This document shows positions 16,324-24,246 of a stretch of DNA of 64,000 nucleotides, in pieces. Position 1 is the first letter of the stretch; every line of letters begins with the position of its first letter. The stretch comes from Lachnospiraceae bacterium UBA2864 (GTDB lineage: Bacteria > Bacillota > Clostridia > Lachnospirales > Lachnospiraceae): contig DEFA01000025.1 of assembly GCA_002350525.1 (NCBI GenBank), forward strand, positions 11,469 to 75,468, given 5' to 3'. The translations under genes and the position numbers were made by a program. The notes below the pieces were generated by a model that was not told the DNA's origin, ran no database searches, and worked only from the letters and a program-made list of their open reading frames with translations.

Positions 16324-18393
16324 TTATTTTTTATTATATTTTCTTTCAAAAATAACCACCACCTGCCCACCTGCTTCACTCATATCCCTCATCATTGTTT
16401 GTAATTTCCATCCATCATTGGAATATTTATCTATAACAAACTTCAACATTTCGTTATCTACGCCACCTGAAGGTTTATCAATTACTATTTGAATATCATA
16501 CTCATATTCCTTATTGATATTAACAGCACTAACTTCTGCACTTTCTGTGATTTCCTCAACTATTTTAGAAGTTGTATCTTCCTGATTTTCGAAAACACCA
16601 GGTACCGATTCCCTATATTTTTCAAGAATTGACTGGACGCGTGTAATAGCAGCACTATGCGTCATTGTTTGAGAAATAGCATTATTCAGATATGTATAAG
16701 AATTTCTTGCCATCTGGTTATCTTGTCCCAAGCTATTTTGCAAAGCTGATAACCTCGAAAAACAGTTGTTGCAACACTTTACAATAGTATTGTGAGGAAT
16801 AAAATTAATTGCTCCATATGTAGTTCTGCATATAGCGCACATTCCGTTTTGTGATGAAAAAGAATCTTCTTGTTCTGCACATTTTGCCATTAATTCCTCA
16901 GAGTCTTTGTAACCACTAAGTTTTTTGAAACTCAAATAAGCTTCATGAAAATCCAACTCCGTTCTAGCAGAATTCATACGATTACATGCATTAATGTATT
17001 CATTCTCAGTATGAATAGCATTGTACTTTTGAGACAATTCAGCCAAATAATTATCAACTACTTCAAACCCACTATTTTCTTTTAGAATATTTATTAACTG
17101 AAGATACTCTTCCTCAGTTGTTGCCGTACTCTCTTTTGCTCTTGTCGATGTAATAAGATTATTAATGCTATCATTGACATACTGATCCAATTCTTTCCTT
17201 AAATTATCATCACCATATTTATATGCATTTTTGAAAAGAGTATTTTTAGACAATACTTCTGTTGTCTTCGAAAGGTCTGACTGCTTTTTATATTTCTTTT
17301 CGGATAATAATTTACCTAAATACGCATATGCATTATTAGGATCTATATCCAGTACTTTATCACAATAAATAGTCGCATTTTCCCAGTTACCACCTTCGAT
17401 AAACAAAAATGCCCTTTTTAGTAATGTATCACTATCTGTATTAGTTCCAATTGAACCAGTCCCTGTTTTATTAGTTGCTCTAACAGTAGTATTATCCTCT
17501 TTTTTTATAACTTTTTTTATTCCATGAATTATGTCATTAACAAATCCTATCTTGCTCATATCTTGGGCCTGAAGAAAAGAAAACTCCTCAGGAAGCTCAT
17601 ACGGATCCATATCTCTATATGCAGGAATAAGCATCTTACTAGAATCATTTTTAATAATGGTAAGAAATCTGCTCCACTCATTCTTTACCCAAGGAGCGAC
17701 AAAATATTCAGGCTTTGTACCTATAACTATCATAACCTTGGCACTATTTAATGCAGCAAATATATATGGTTCATAAGCCTTTCCAAGTTTATCCTCTAAT
17801 GTTATAGCTGCGAAGAAAGTTTTATACCCCTCTTTTGTAAGCTGATGATATAAGTCGTTTGCTATAACAGAATCCCTCGTTCTCTGTCCGAACTCATCAG
17901 ATTCCTTATAGCATATAAATACATCAAAAGGTTCCTCTTTCTTTGAAATTTCAAGAATTCCTTTTTGTATTTCATCAATGGTCTTTGCTTCTTCTTCATA
18001 CACAGACCTTTGCATTGCATCTGCATAAGAAAGTGCCGATTTATAATCTTCATCTGCAAATATTGATTTATACTGAGCTCTATTAACTGTCGGAACTCTT
18101 TTATGTGTTGTCGGATCTTCTACATACTCAATACCATACCTACATAAAACTAGAGACCAGTAAGCTTCTGCATCTGAGGAATCCTCATTTAGTATTTGCT
18201 CATATATTGTCATAGCTTTGTCATAATCATTATTTCTACGAAAATGATTTGCTCTATCATATAGATTTTCACGCTTATCGGTGTTTAACTTAGGTAATGT
18301 CTGCGTCGTTCCACAATAAGCACATTCACATACTGTCATTCCTTCAGCTATCTGTAGTTCACCACCACACATTTTACATTTAAATACAGCCAT
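16324..18393 (-). CDS. Zinc-ribbon / TPR-like / TIR-domain protein, soluble form (TIR-3)
   Basis: 689 residues. Same N-terminal plan as TIR-1 and TIR-2 (zinc ribbon, TPR-like 40-85, TIR 156-290 with WVKNE and Glu239) but more diverged and without a membrane segment. A second Cys cluster (MCAICRTTYG ... KCCNNCF, about 518-545) follows the YKDS-type repeats. The last 60 residues resemble the DUF4177 fold (YSNDGWKLQTMMRD ... VVVIFERKYN), also seen in the gene at 35819-36088. It may act as a cytosolic partner of the membrane copies. AGGAG precedes ATG; 18 bp separate it from the membrane-protein gene upstream. Confidence 0.87.
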   Translation of the reverse strand: MAVFKCKMCGGELQIAEGMTVCECAYCGTTQTLPKLNTDKRENLYDRANHFRRNNDYDKAMTIYEQILNEDSSDAEAYWSLVLCRYGIEYVEDPTTHKRVPTVNRAQYKSIFADEDYKSALSYADAMQRSVYEEEAKTIDEIQKGILEISKKEEPFDVFICYKESDEFGQRTRDSVIANDLYHQLTKEGYKTFFAAITLEDKLGKAYEPYIFAALNSAKVMIVIGTKPEYFVAPWVKNEWSRFLTIIKNDSSKMLIPAYRDMDPYELPEEFSFLQAQDMSKIGFVNDIIHGIKKVIKKEDNTTVRATNKTGTGSIGTNTDSDTLLKRAFLFIEGGNWENATIYCDKVLDIDPNNAYAYLGKLLSEKKYKKQSDLSKTTEVLSKNTLFKNAYKYGDDNLRKELDQYVNDSINNLITSTRAKESTATTEEEYLQLINILKENSGFEVVDNYLAELSQKYNAIHTENEYINACNRMNSARTELDFHEAYLSFKKLSGYKDSEELMAKCAEQEDSFSSQNGMCAICRTTYGAINFIPHNTIVKCCNNCFSRLSALQNSLGQDNQMARNSYTYLNNAISQTMTHSAAITRVQSILEKYRESVPGVFENQEDTTSKIVEEITESAEVSAVNINKEYEYDIQIVIDKPSGGVDNEMLKFVIDKYSNDGWKLQTMMRDMSEAGGQVVVIFERKYNKK

Positions 18394-18411
18394 GCTTTTA
18401 TCTCCTCTCGG

Positions 18412-19101
18412 TTATTTAGAAGCCTTACAAATCGCATTTCTTTCTTTTAGCAGGTCACTTATTTCAGAAATCAATGGTAAGCAAACAGCACTATCGTTTA
18501 TAGCATTCTTAAGCTCCGTAACTTTAGAATTAATCAGCATCTCAATTTCTTTTACAGCATCATTCGAAACCGGATCACTAAACTTAAACTCCTCAGCAAG
18601 CTTTTCAATTGCCTTATTTATTTCTGAATCAGCACTTCTGTTTCGTAAAGAATCTATATTCACTCTAAATGTCTCAACTGTTTTTGTTTTATATGCGTCT
18701 TGTATTTCCTGCTTCTCAATAATGTCTTTTGCATTATCTACAGCAACAACACCAATAAGAGTAAATGCCAGTAGTATCACACTAATGACTATAGGTATCC
18801 AATTAGAAACTTTGTATGAACTGCAAATAAAACTAATTGTAAAAGATACGATAATCTGAATGATAGTATAAACATACCCTAACCTGAATACGGGAAAACC
18901 ATAAAGTTTTGACTTTATCCCATCGTTATTAAATGCATAACACGCTAAACCACAACCCACAATAATCGATATAAGTCCAAACACAAATGATATCCAAAAT
19001 GCACTTGTCCTCTCAAATGGGATAGCTAAAAAGCAAACCAAATAAACAACTGCTACTATTGCATATACAATTAAAACTGATAGTTTTTGCTTATTATTCA
19101 T
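18412..19101 (-). CDS. Four-helix membrane protein of the TIR/SPFH operon
   Basis: About 229 residues. Four hydrophobic segments fall in the first 130 residues (two in the first 60, one near 75-95, one near 105-125), followed by a cytosolic helical tail of 100 residues with heptad-like spacing (FRVNIDSLRNRSADSEINKA). I do not recognise a named family. Start taken at the ATG at 19099-19101, with GGGGGG upstream. It lies between SPFH and TIR-3, 15-18 bp from each, so it is likely a membrane partner of the SPFH protein. Confidence 0.75.
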   Translation of the reverse strand: MNNKQKLSVLIVYAIVAVVYLVCFLAIPFERTSAFWISFVFGLISIIVGCGLACYAFNNDGIKSKLYGFPVFRLGYVYTIIQIIVSFTISFICSSYKVSNWIPIVISVILLAFTLIGVVAVDNAKDIIEKQEIQDAYKTKTVETFRVNIDSLRNRSADSEINKAIEKLAEEFKFSDPVSNDAVKEIEMLINSKVTELKNAINDSAVCLPLISEISDLLKERNAICKASK

Positions 19102-19118
19102 CAACTTCCCCCCTCACA

Positions 19119-20552
19119 TTAATCTTCTTTTTTATTTCCACAATTTGGACAGAACTTACTTGTTATATCTTTTGTTCCACATTTACTACAAGTCCATGCC
19201 CCACTTGAAACATTTGGTTTTGGTGTACCACAATCCGGACAGAACTTACTTGTTATATCTTTCGCACCACATACCGGACAAACCCAAGAAATGTTCTGAA
19301 CTGGTTTCGGCGAACCGCATTCTGGACAGAATTTACTTGTAATACCTTTTGTTCCACAAGACGGGCATTCCCATGAATCATTTACATTTCCGGCAATAAC
19401 ATTTCCAACATTACTACCAATATCTGTAGACTTATCCATGATAGGATTCATAGCTTCTCGTGTCATATTCATAACACCGCCCATGGCTCCAAGCGTGACG
19501 CCCAAACCTGCAATGTCACCAATACCACTTCCTCCGCCAGAACCACCTGTTATACCATTTTGCATCGCTTCCAATCCAACCTGTCGAGCTGTTTCTTGTT
19601 GATATGTATATCCTTTTGCTTGCATCTCTGCTGCCTCTGCAAAAGCTTGCATTTTATATGCCTCAGCCTCAGCCTGTGCCTTAATCTTTACAGCTTCTGC
19701 CTCTCCCTGAGCACCTACCAACTTAAGTTGAGCGTCAGTTTGTGCTTCCACTATTTTTCTCTTTTGAGCTGCTTCAGCTTCTGCTTGACGAACCTCTTCT
19801 TCGCGAACTTTTAATGTTTTTTCTGCAAACTGTTGTTTAAGTCTCCTGAAATTCGGATCGTCATCTGGCGTCATAATAGTTGTTATGAAAAACTCAGGCA
19901 TTACCATGCCATAATCATCAAGATTCTCATTTATAGAGATCTTCATAGCATCTGAAAGTGTATCTAAATGCTCATCTATTTCTAAAATATTGATATTCTG
20001 ATCTTTAATAATCCTCGCAAGATTTGCTTTAACTCTATTCATAATTAAAGCTTTAAATTTTCCTGAAGTCAGGCCAGAATCTCCTGCTAATATATCGCCT
20101 TGATTTAGATCATTTGTTGTACCAACAACTTTCACCAAAAACTTTCGAGAATCTATCACCCTTAAGTTGAAACTACCGCATGCACCAATCTCAATATGAA
20201 GTCCAGATGCCGGATCAAATAATCGAACCTTCGAATCAGTCCCCCACTTGATACCCATCTGTGTAGTCAGATTTACAAAGTATACTTCAGCATGGAAAAT
20301 ACTTTCATTTCCTGTAGCCAGTTTGAACGCATCTTTTATCAATGGAATATTCTGAGTTTCAAGTGTATATCTACCAGAGCCAAAAAGATCTAATGCCTTT
20401 CCATCTTTGTAAAAGATTGCTTCTTGAGATTCATGAACTATCAATTGAGAACCCATACTAAAATCTTCAATCGGATGTTTCCACGCAAAAACATTGTTTG
20501 GTCCCTCATACTTTATAACGCTTATAATTCCTTCATCCATAATCTTAGACAT
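19119..20552 (-). CDS. SPFH / band 7 protein with three C-terminal zinc ribbons
   Basis: 477 residues. The N-terminal 230 residues are an SPFH (stomatin/prohibitin/flotillin) domain of the YdjI (virion-core-protein-like) type, beginning DEGIISVIKYEGPNN. A long Ala/Glu/Lys coiled coil (235-330; AEAAQKRKIVEAQTDA) and a Gly-rich hydrophobic stretch follow. Three consecutive zinc ribbons close the protein, each of the form CPxCGxKxITSKFCPxCG. YdjI-type proteins organise membrane domains and act with PspA-like stress proteins (family knowledge). In this operon it may scaffold the TIR proteins, which also carry zinc ribbons (inference). GGAGGG precedes ATG. Confidence 0.88.
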   Translation of the reverse strand: MSKIMDEGIISVIKYEGPNNVFAWKHPIEDFSMGSQLIVHESQEAIFYKDGKALDLFGSGRYTLETQNIPLIKDAFKLATGNESIFHAEVYFVNLTTQMGIKWGTDSKVRLFDPASGLHIEIGACGSFNLRVIDSRKFLVKVVGTTNDLNQGDILAGDSGLTSGKFKALIMNRVKANLARIIKDQNINILEIDEHLDTLSDAMKISINENLDDYGMVMPEFFITTIMTPDDDPNFRRLKQQFAEKTLKVREEEVRQAEAEAAQKRKIVEAQTDAQLKLVGAQGEAEAVKIKAQAEAEAYKMQAFAEAAEMQAKGYTYQQETARQVGLEAMQNGITGGSGGGSGIGDIAGLGVTLGAMGGVMNMTREAMNPIMDKSTDIGSNVGNVIAGNVNDSWECPSCGTKGITSKFCPECGSPKPVQNISWVCPVCGAKDITSKFCPDCGTPKPNVSSGAWTCSKCGTKDITSKFCPNCGNKKED

Positions 20553-20566
20553 GTCATACCCTCCAT

Positions 20567-20785
20567 TTATTCTTCATCATTTTTTGATAATTTTTTACGC
20601 CAGTTTTTATACTCACCCGTAGTAATTCTTCCATCAGGTGGTTTTTCTGCATCCTTTGGAACAGCCCAATCACGCCCGAATTTAACCGCACCTGGGATTT
20701 TTCCCTCTGAACACAGCTTTTGAATTCTCCGTTCTGTAAGTTCCCATTTTACTGATACTTCTTTGATAGTTAAATAATCATTCAT
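20567..20785 (-). CDS. Small helix-turn-helix (excisionase-like) protein, first gene of the TIR operon
   Basis: 72 residues. MNDYLTIKEVSVKWELTERRIQKLCSEG followed by GAVKFGRDWAVPKDAEKP is a MerR/excisionase-type winged helix of the kind often found as a lone small DNA-binding protein or antitoxin in Clostridia. The ATG at 20783-20785 follows GAGGA; it is the first coding sequence after the riboswitch terminator and lies 14 bp before the SPFH gene. It may autoregulate the operon or serve as a safety partner for the TIR/HEPN effectors (inference). Confidence 0.8.
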   Translation of the reverse strand: MNDYLTIKEVSVKWELTERRIQKLCSEGKIPGAVKFGRDWAVPKDAEKPPDGRITTGEYKNWRKKLSKNDEE

Positions 20786-20796
20786 ACACAATCCTC

Positions 20797-20850
20797 AAAA
20801 AACAAATAAAAAACGCATCAGAATAGAACTTAATAGCCTATGACTGATGC
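20797..20850 (-). terminator. Riboswitch expression-platform terminator
   Basis: On the minus strand GCATCAG ... CTGATGC (7 bp, with an added AUAG/CUAU inner helix) is followed by GTTTTTTATTTG. It starts one base after the aptamer and ends about 12 nt before the ribosome site of the first gene, so it can control transcription read-through into the TIR operon. Confidence 0.85.
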
Positions 20851-20943
20851 TTACACTGGTTGCAACTGGCTGCCATAACTAAAATCTTAGGCCCTGATAG
20901 TTTTGCGTCACACGGTTTCCCATGCTTTGCCAAATTTTGTACT
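20851..20943 (-). ncRNA. Cyclic-di-GMP riboswitch aptamer (GEMM-I)
   Basis: The minus-strand leader carries the GEMM-I landmarks in order: GGCAAAG, a CAUGG-GAAA-CCGUG hairpin with GNRA tetraloop, GACGCAAAACTA, GGGCCTAAG, a variable hairpin, then ATGGCAGCC with a closing 3' strand (CCAGUGUA) that can pair with UACA/UGG at the 5' side. The GAAA loop and its receptor strand are both present. The guanines of GGCAAA are kept, which fits cyclic di-GMP rather than the cGAMP variant, but that needs an alignment. It is the only such aptamer I see in the window and it faces the TIR/SPFH/HEPN operon. Confidence 0.88.
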
Positions 20944-20967
20944 TTTCTTTTATATTTAACACAAATT

Positions 20968-20996
20968 ATTATACCCGTTATAACGAATTTTGTCAA
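20968..20996 (-). promoter_or_regulatory. Consensus sigma-A promoter of the TIR operon
   Basis: Minus strand TTGACA (20991-20996), 17-bp spacer, TATAAT (20968-20973). Transcription would begin about 20 nt before the riboswitch aptamer. Confidence 0.9.
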
Positions 20997-21022
20997 ATAA
21001 TTCCCCCTTTGTGATTTCCCCA

Positions 21023-21067
21023 AAAAACAAGAAAAACTCAGCCAAATCATATACGATTCAGCTGGGT
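21023..21067 (-). terminator. Terminator after the integrase gene
   Basis: Minus strand ACCCAGCTGAATC / GATTTGGCTGAGT, a stem of about 13 bp with one mismatch and a six-base loop, followed by TTTTTCTTGTTTTTT. It ends integrase transcription about 27 bp before the promoter of the TIR operon. Confidence 0.85.
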
Positions 21068-21132
21068 ATTCTTCATGCTTTTGATTTCAAATTGACTTAT
21101 ATGCCGTATATAATTACCTTAATCCACTTATA

Positions 21133-22350
21133 TCACTTCTTCCTCTTAAACATAACCCCTTCAAGTGCTCTCATTGAGTCCTCTACTCCTTCCTTAGTTG
21201 CATCGGCATATGTATTAAGAGTAGTACTTATATCTTTATGTCCGAGTATCTCCTGAATTGCTTTTAAGTCATCCGAATTCCTACAAAGTCTTGTTGCAAA
21301 TGTATGGCGGAGCTGATGTGTAGATATGGCAGGAATCTCTCGATCAGGATACTCCTCATTATGTTCTTTGATAATCTGCTTGATCTGCTCAAGAACATTC
21401 GCTTTAGTCATTACAGTATTCTTCTTTGAAAGAAATACAAAATTAGAATATCCACAACATTCAGGCTGAGGACCTCCAATTATATTCTGCTGTTCCAGTT
21501 GTAATTCAAGTGCCTTCTTTACTTCTGTAAGCATAGGAATAGTTCTATCACCCGCTGCAGACTTAGTACTCTTCATAAGATTAGTATATTTACCATCAAT
21601 AGGAAGATAGGCTACAGCTTGTCTTATATATATTTTGTTTTCTTCAAAATTTACATCATCCCACTGTAGCGCCAATGCTTCACCTACTCTGCACCCCGTA
21701 CCAAGAAGGAATATAATCAAATACCTTACATGAGAGTGCTTCTTCATAGATAATACATAATCTACAAACTCATCCTGTTCTTCCTCTGTTAATGCAGTAA
21801 CCTTCTTTGGAACCTCACGACTCTCTCCTTTTATCTCAGTGTATACACCCTTTACCGGATTCTTAATAATAATTTCATCATAGACTGCACTATCAAACAT
21901 GGGTTTTATGATCGTATCTAATCTTTGTAGGGTAGAAATGCTTATCTTTTTATTTCCACTTATAAGGCTCAAATAAAAATCCTTCACATGAGATCGCTTT
22001 ATATCCGAAATACTCTTTTTTCCAAAAACATCTCGTACATATCTGTTATACATTACAGTCATAGTCCGTAATGTCGTTTGCTGAACTGTTTTTGACTTCT
22101 TATCTAAATAGTCATTAGCTATATCATTTAGAGATAGTTTCTGCTTCTCAACATCCAGCCCCTGTTCAAGATTGTTTAACAGCTTTTCTTTTTTCTCTCT
22201 TAACTCATCAAGAGTTGTAGCATAAATCGTATGTCTCTTGCCTTCATATGTAGTACGAAAAACATACATTCCATCTGGACGTTCGTATTCTCCTGTCTTT
22301 AATATTCTTCTCTTCGAATCCGTTCTTTTCCCTTCTTTAGATTTTGCCAT
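21133..22350 (-). CDS. Tyrosine recombinase / integrase
   Basis: 405 residues. N-terminal AP2-like arm-binding segment (YERPDGMYVFRTTYEGKRHT), SAM-like core-binding domain (65-170) and catalytic domain with LLGTGCRVGEAL (Arg about 218), STHQLRHTFATRL (His/Arg about 346-349), EILGHKDISTT (His about 370) and TLNTYAD (nucleophile Tyr about 381), all present. This is the Tn916/ICE type of integrase. It is the last gene of its transcript, follows an excisionase-like gene and has AAGGTG before ATG. It marks one end of a mobile element that most likely extends to the right. Confidence 0.95.
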   Translation of the reverse strand: MAKSKEGKRTDSKRRILKTGEYERPDGMYVFRTTYEGKRHTIYATTLDELREKKEKLLNNLEQGLDVEKQKLSLNDIANDYLDKKSKTVQQTTLRTMTVMYNRYVRDVFGKKSISDIKRSHVKDFYLSLISGNKKISISTLQRLDTIIKPMFDSAVYDEIIIKNPVKGVYTEIKGESREVPKKVTALTEEEQDEFVDYVLSMKKHSHVRYLIIFLLGTGCRVGEALALQWDDVNFEENKIYIRQAVAYLPIDGKYTNLMKSTKSAAGDRTIPMLTEVKKALELQLEQQNIIGGPQPECCGYSNFVFLSKKNTVMTKANVLEQIKQIIKEHNEEYPDREIPAISTHQLRHTFATRLCRNSDDLKAIQEILGHKDISTTLNTYADATKEGVEDSMRALEGVMFKRKK

Positions 22351-22406
22351 TTTCTCACCTTCTTCCTATAGGGGAACTGGATTAATCATCCAGTTCCCGA
22401 CACTAA

Positions 22407-22598
22407 CTAGCATCCGTATTTTTCTTCTACATACTCATAAAACTTATCTGCTCTTATACGAACTATACGATCAATCCTGATTAGCGACTTTGACTCCTCT
22501 GCTAAAGCCATAATCTTTCCCTTACTCAAATTGGTTTCATTTTTCATCTGATCCACAGTTCTATATATTGCATCATCATTTCTAATAGGTTTATACAT
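22407..22598 (-). CDS. Excisionase-like small protein (DUF6462 type)
   Basis: 63 residues: a short winged-helix-like protein with YRTVDQMKNETNLSKGKIMA and a C-terminal RIDRIVRIRADKFYEYVEE. Similar small proteins lie directly upstream of tyrosine integrases in Lachnospiraceae conjugative elements and are taken as excisionases or helix-turn-helix accessory factors. It has GGGAG before ATG and its own consensus promoter. It is a paralogue of the gene at 22772-22972. Confidence 0.75.
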   Translation of the reverse strand: MYKPIRNDDAIYRTVDQMKNETNLSKGKIMALAEESKSLIRIDRIVRIRADKFYEYVEEKYGC

Positions 22599-22640
22599 AT
22601 CATGTCTCCCTTCTATACCGGTTCACTTTTGGCTACCTAT

Positions 22641-22669
22641 ATTATAACTGCAACCATTTTATTTATCAA
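22641..22669 (-). promoter_or_regulatory. Promoter for excisionase and integrase
   Basis: Minus strand TTGATA, 17-bp spacer, TATAAT, about 45 bp before the excisionase start codon. It would give integrase expression independent of the upstream MazF transcript. Confidence 0.8.
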
Positions 22670-22771
22670 TTGTAATAAGTTCACAAATGTACACTCTTGT
22701 AGTTGAGCTTTTTTTATGCATTTATATGATTTATAGCCCAGTAAACCTTATCTGAAGACAGTAGCCAATGA

Positions 22772-22972
22772 TCACTTCTTTTTATTATTAGACTGATTAT
22801 CAAAATACTCATAGAACTTATCCGCTCTTATACGAAGCATTCTATCAATACGGATAAGCGCATTAGCTCTTTCAGCTAGTTTTATTAGCTTTTTCCTACA
22901 AATATTAGTCTCCTTACTCATCTGAGCTACTGTTCTATAAACCGACTCATCATTTCTAACTGGTGTATTCAT
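22772..22972 (-). CDS. Small excisionase-like protein, DUF6462 paralogue
   Basis: About 66 residues from an ATG at 22970-22972 with AAGGAGG upstream; a longer frame exists but has no ribosome site. The sequence (YRTVAQMSKETNICRKKLIK, RIDRMLRIRADKFYEYF) parallels the gene at 22407. Its start overlaps the MazF-like stop by one base, so the two are translationally coupled and it could be the MazF partner as well as an excision factor. No classical MazE is present. Confidence 0.7.
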   Translation of the reverse strand: MNTPVRNDESVYRTVAQMSKETNICRKKLIKLAERANALIRIDRMLRIRADKFYEYFDNQSNNKKK

Positions 22973-23331
22973 TAGTCTTCCTCCTTGATTCCCAACTGCA
23001 TTAATATAAGTCCATTCAAACAATGAACCTTTTCCTGTGACAGAAAACCTGCTTTAGCTAAAACCTGATCTGTATCGATTGCTGTAAGTTGTTCGGTCAA
23101 CAGCATAGTATCTTTCCCCAAATATCCATGTATGTCCGAATCCTTGATTATAAGATGTACTGGATTATTCCTTCTCTCCAAATTTGTTGTTCCTGGTATT
23201 ACATTTATAATCTTGCCATGACCATTTATTCTGTTTGTACTAACTACTACACAAGGTCTTCTGCCTCGTTGTATATGTCCATTACCTGCATTAAACTCAA
23301 CCCAGATAATATCTCCTCTTCTAATATCCAT
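22972..23331 (-). CDS. MazF/PemK-like endoribonuclease toxin
   Basis: 119 residues with the MazF fold: IRRGDIIWVEFNAGNGHIQR, GRRPCVVVSTNRINGHGKII, VIPGTTN and TMLLTEQLTAIDTDQV, the last matching the conserved Glu-Gln...Asp helix edge. MazF enzymes cut mRNA at short motifs. Two adjacent ATG codons are possible; the second has better spacing from AGGTGG. The usual antitoxin is not upstream: the preceding gene is resolvase-like and the following one is DUF6462, which may be a non-standard partner or the toxin may be a solitary element gene. Confidence 0.85.
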   Translation of the reverse strand: MDIRRGDIIWVEFNAGNGHIQRGRRPCVVVSTNRINGHGKIINVIPGTTNLERRNNPVHLIIKDSDIHGYLGKDTMLLTEQLTAIDTDQVLAKAGFLSQEKVHCLNGLILMQLGIKEED

Positions 23332-23734
23332 CATCTACCACCTCTCCGGATTCTGGATTATAAAGTCTAAATCGAAGTTCTCCTTCATCAACCGTAATAA
23401 ATCTGTGCCCAGCCTCTATTACCTTGCCAACTTTTGCATATGCATCAGCAACTCCTCTGGAGATTGACATTGCATTTGCAACAAGTACAGCATCAGCTTT
23501 TCCTGAATCCAATTTATTAATCACTCTGTTTAATATCTTATTTGTCTCTATTGCTCCAAAGCAGCCCCTTCTTACTATTTTCATAGGGATAAGAGAATGC
23601 TTCTTGGCATATGAGTTTATATATCTGAGCTGTCTGTCTTCCTTTCGTTTAGCCTTATCCCAGTCATCCGTCTCCGTACTTGAAAGGATTACTATACATT
23701 TGACCGGCTCCACCTTCTTATATTTTCTACGCAT
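23321..23734 (-). CDS. Resolvase-like (serine recombinase N-terminal fold) protein, no DNA-binding tail
   Basis: 137 residues from an ATG with GAGGAGG upstream. The fold resembles the N-terminal domain of serine recombinases (KCIVILSSTETDDWDKAKRKEDRQLRYINSYA, then GKADAVLVANAMSISRG and IEAGHRFITVDEGELRF) but I see no clear catalytic Ser in the usual Y/S-R-x-S context and the protein ends before any helix-turn-helix. Similar stand-alone domains are common in Lachnospiraceae mobile elements. A role in recombination is not shown. It follows the XRE gene by one base. Confidence 0.65.
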   Translation of the reverse strand: MRRKYKKVEPVKCIVILSSTETDDWDKAKRKEDRQLRYINSYAKKHSLIPMKIVRRGCFGAIETNKILNRVINKLDSGKADAVLVANAMSISRGVADAYAKVGKVIEAGHRFITVDEGELRFRLYNPESGEVVDDGY

Positions 23735-23735
23735 A

Positions 23736-24083
23736 TCATCCCTCCTCAGCTGTCGTGTTATCCAGAGATTCAATCATCTTTTCAATACCATCAAAGATCA
23801 TATCCCTATTAACATTTTCGAGACTGTATATCTTTGTAGCCACCTTTTTTAATCTACTATTTTTATCTTCTCCCAACGCAAGAAGTGTATTTGCATCAGC
23901 ATCAAAAAGTACCATCAGTTTAAATAGCACATCTATACTCATCTTATCTATTCCCTGTTCGATTTTTGCATAATGGCTTGAAGTAATACCAATCTTTTCC
24001 GCAACCTCTAATTGTGTCATTGATCTATCCAAACGCACTTCTTGTAAACAGATTCCAACTCTCATCTGATCATATTTCATCAT
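23736..24083 (-). CDS. XRE-family transcriptional regulator
   Basis: About 115 residues with an N-terminal Cro/CI helix-turn-helix (RVGICLQEVRLDRSMTQLEV, GITSSHYAKIEQGIDKMSID) and a helical tail. It overlaps the preceding small gene by 14 bp and is followed at once by the resolvase-like gene. It is likely the repressor of this integration module. Confidence 0.85.
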   Translation of the reverse strand: MMKYDQMRVGICLQEVRLDRSMTQLEVAEKIGITSSHYAKIEQGIDKMSIDVLFKLMVLFDADANTLLALGEDKNSRLKKVATKIYSLENVNRDMIFDGIEKMIESLDNTTAEEG

Positions 24084-24237
24084 CGTCACCGTCCTTTTCT
24101 GACTCTTCCAATTCTCTTAAATACTCCCACGCTTCTTCCTCAGTTGGAAAACGTGGGATTCCCTTTGCCGGTTCGCTGCTAGCGAAGATTACAACCTCCG
24201 CTGGCATAACGACCGGACATAAGCCTTTCGTTTTCAT
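24070..24237 (-). CDS. Small acidic protein of 55 residues
   Basis: An ATG at 24235-24237 opens a frame MKTKGLCPVVMPAEVVIFAS continuing to PTEEEAWEYLRELEESEKDG and a TGA at 24070. It is too short for standard listing but fits the gap between the resolvase-like gene and the XRE gene exactly, overlaps the XRE start as coupled genes do, and has the compact beta-then-acidic-helix look of small element proteins. The codons include the inverted repeat TTCGCT-GCT-AGCGAA. Confidence 0.6.
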   Translation of the reverse strand: MKTKGLCPVVMPAEVVIFASSEPAKGIPRFPTEEEAWEYLRELEESEKDGDDDEI

Positions 24238-24246
24238 TCCAAATTC

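Noticed and set aside
20838..21050. Minus-strand frame of 70 codons upstream of the HTH gene
   Set aside because: It runs over the promoter and the c-di-GMP aptamer and has no ribosome site.
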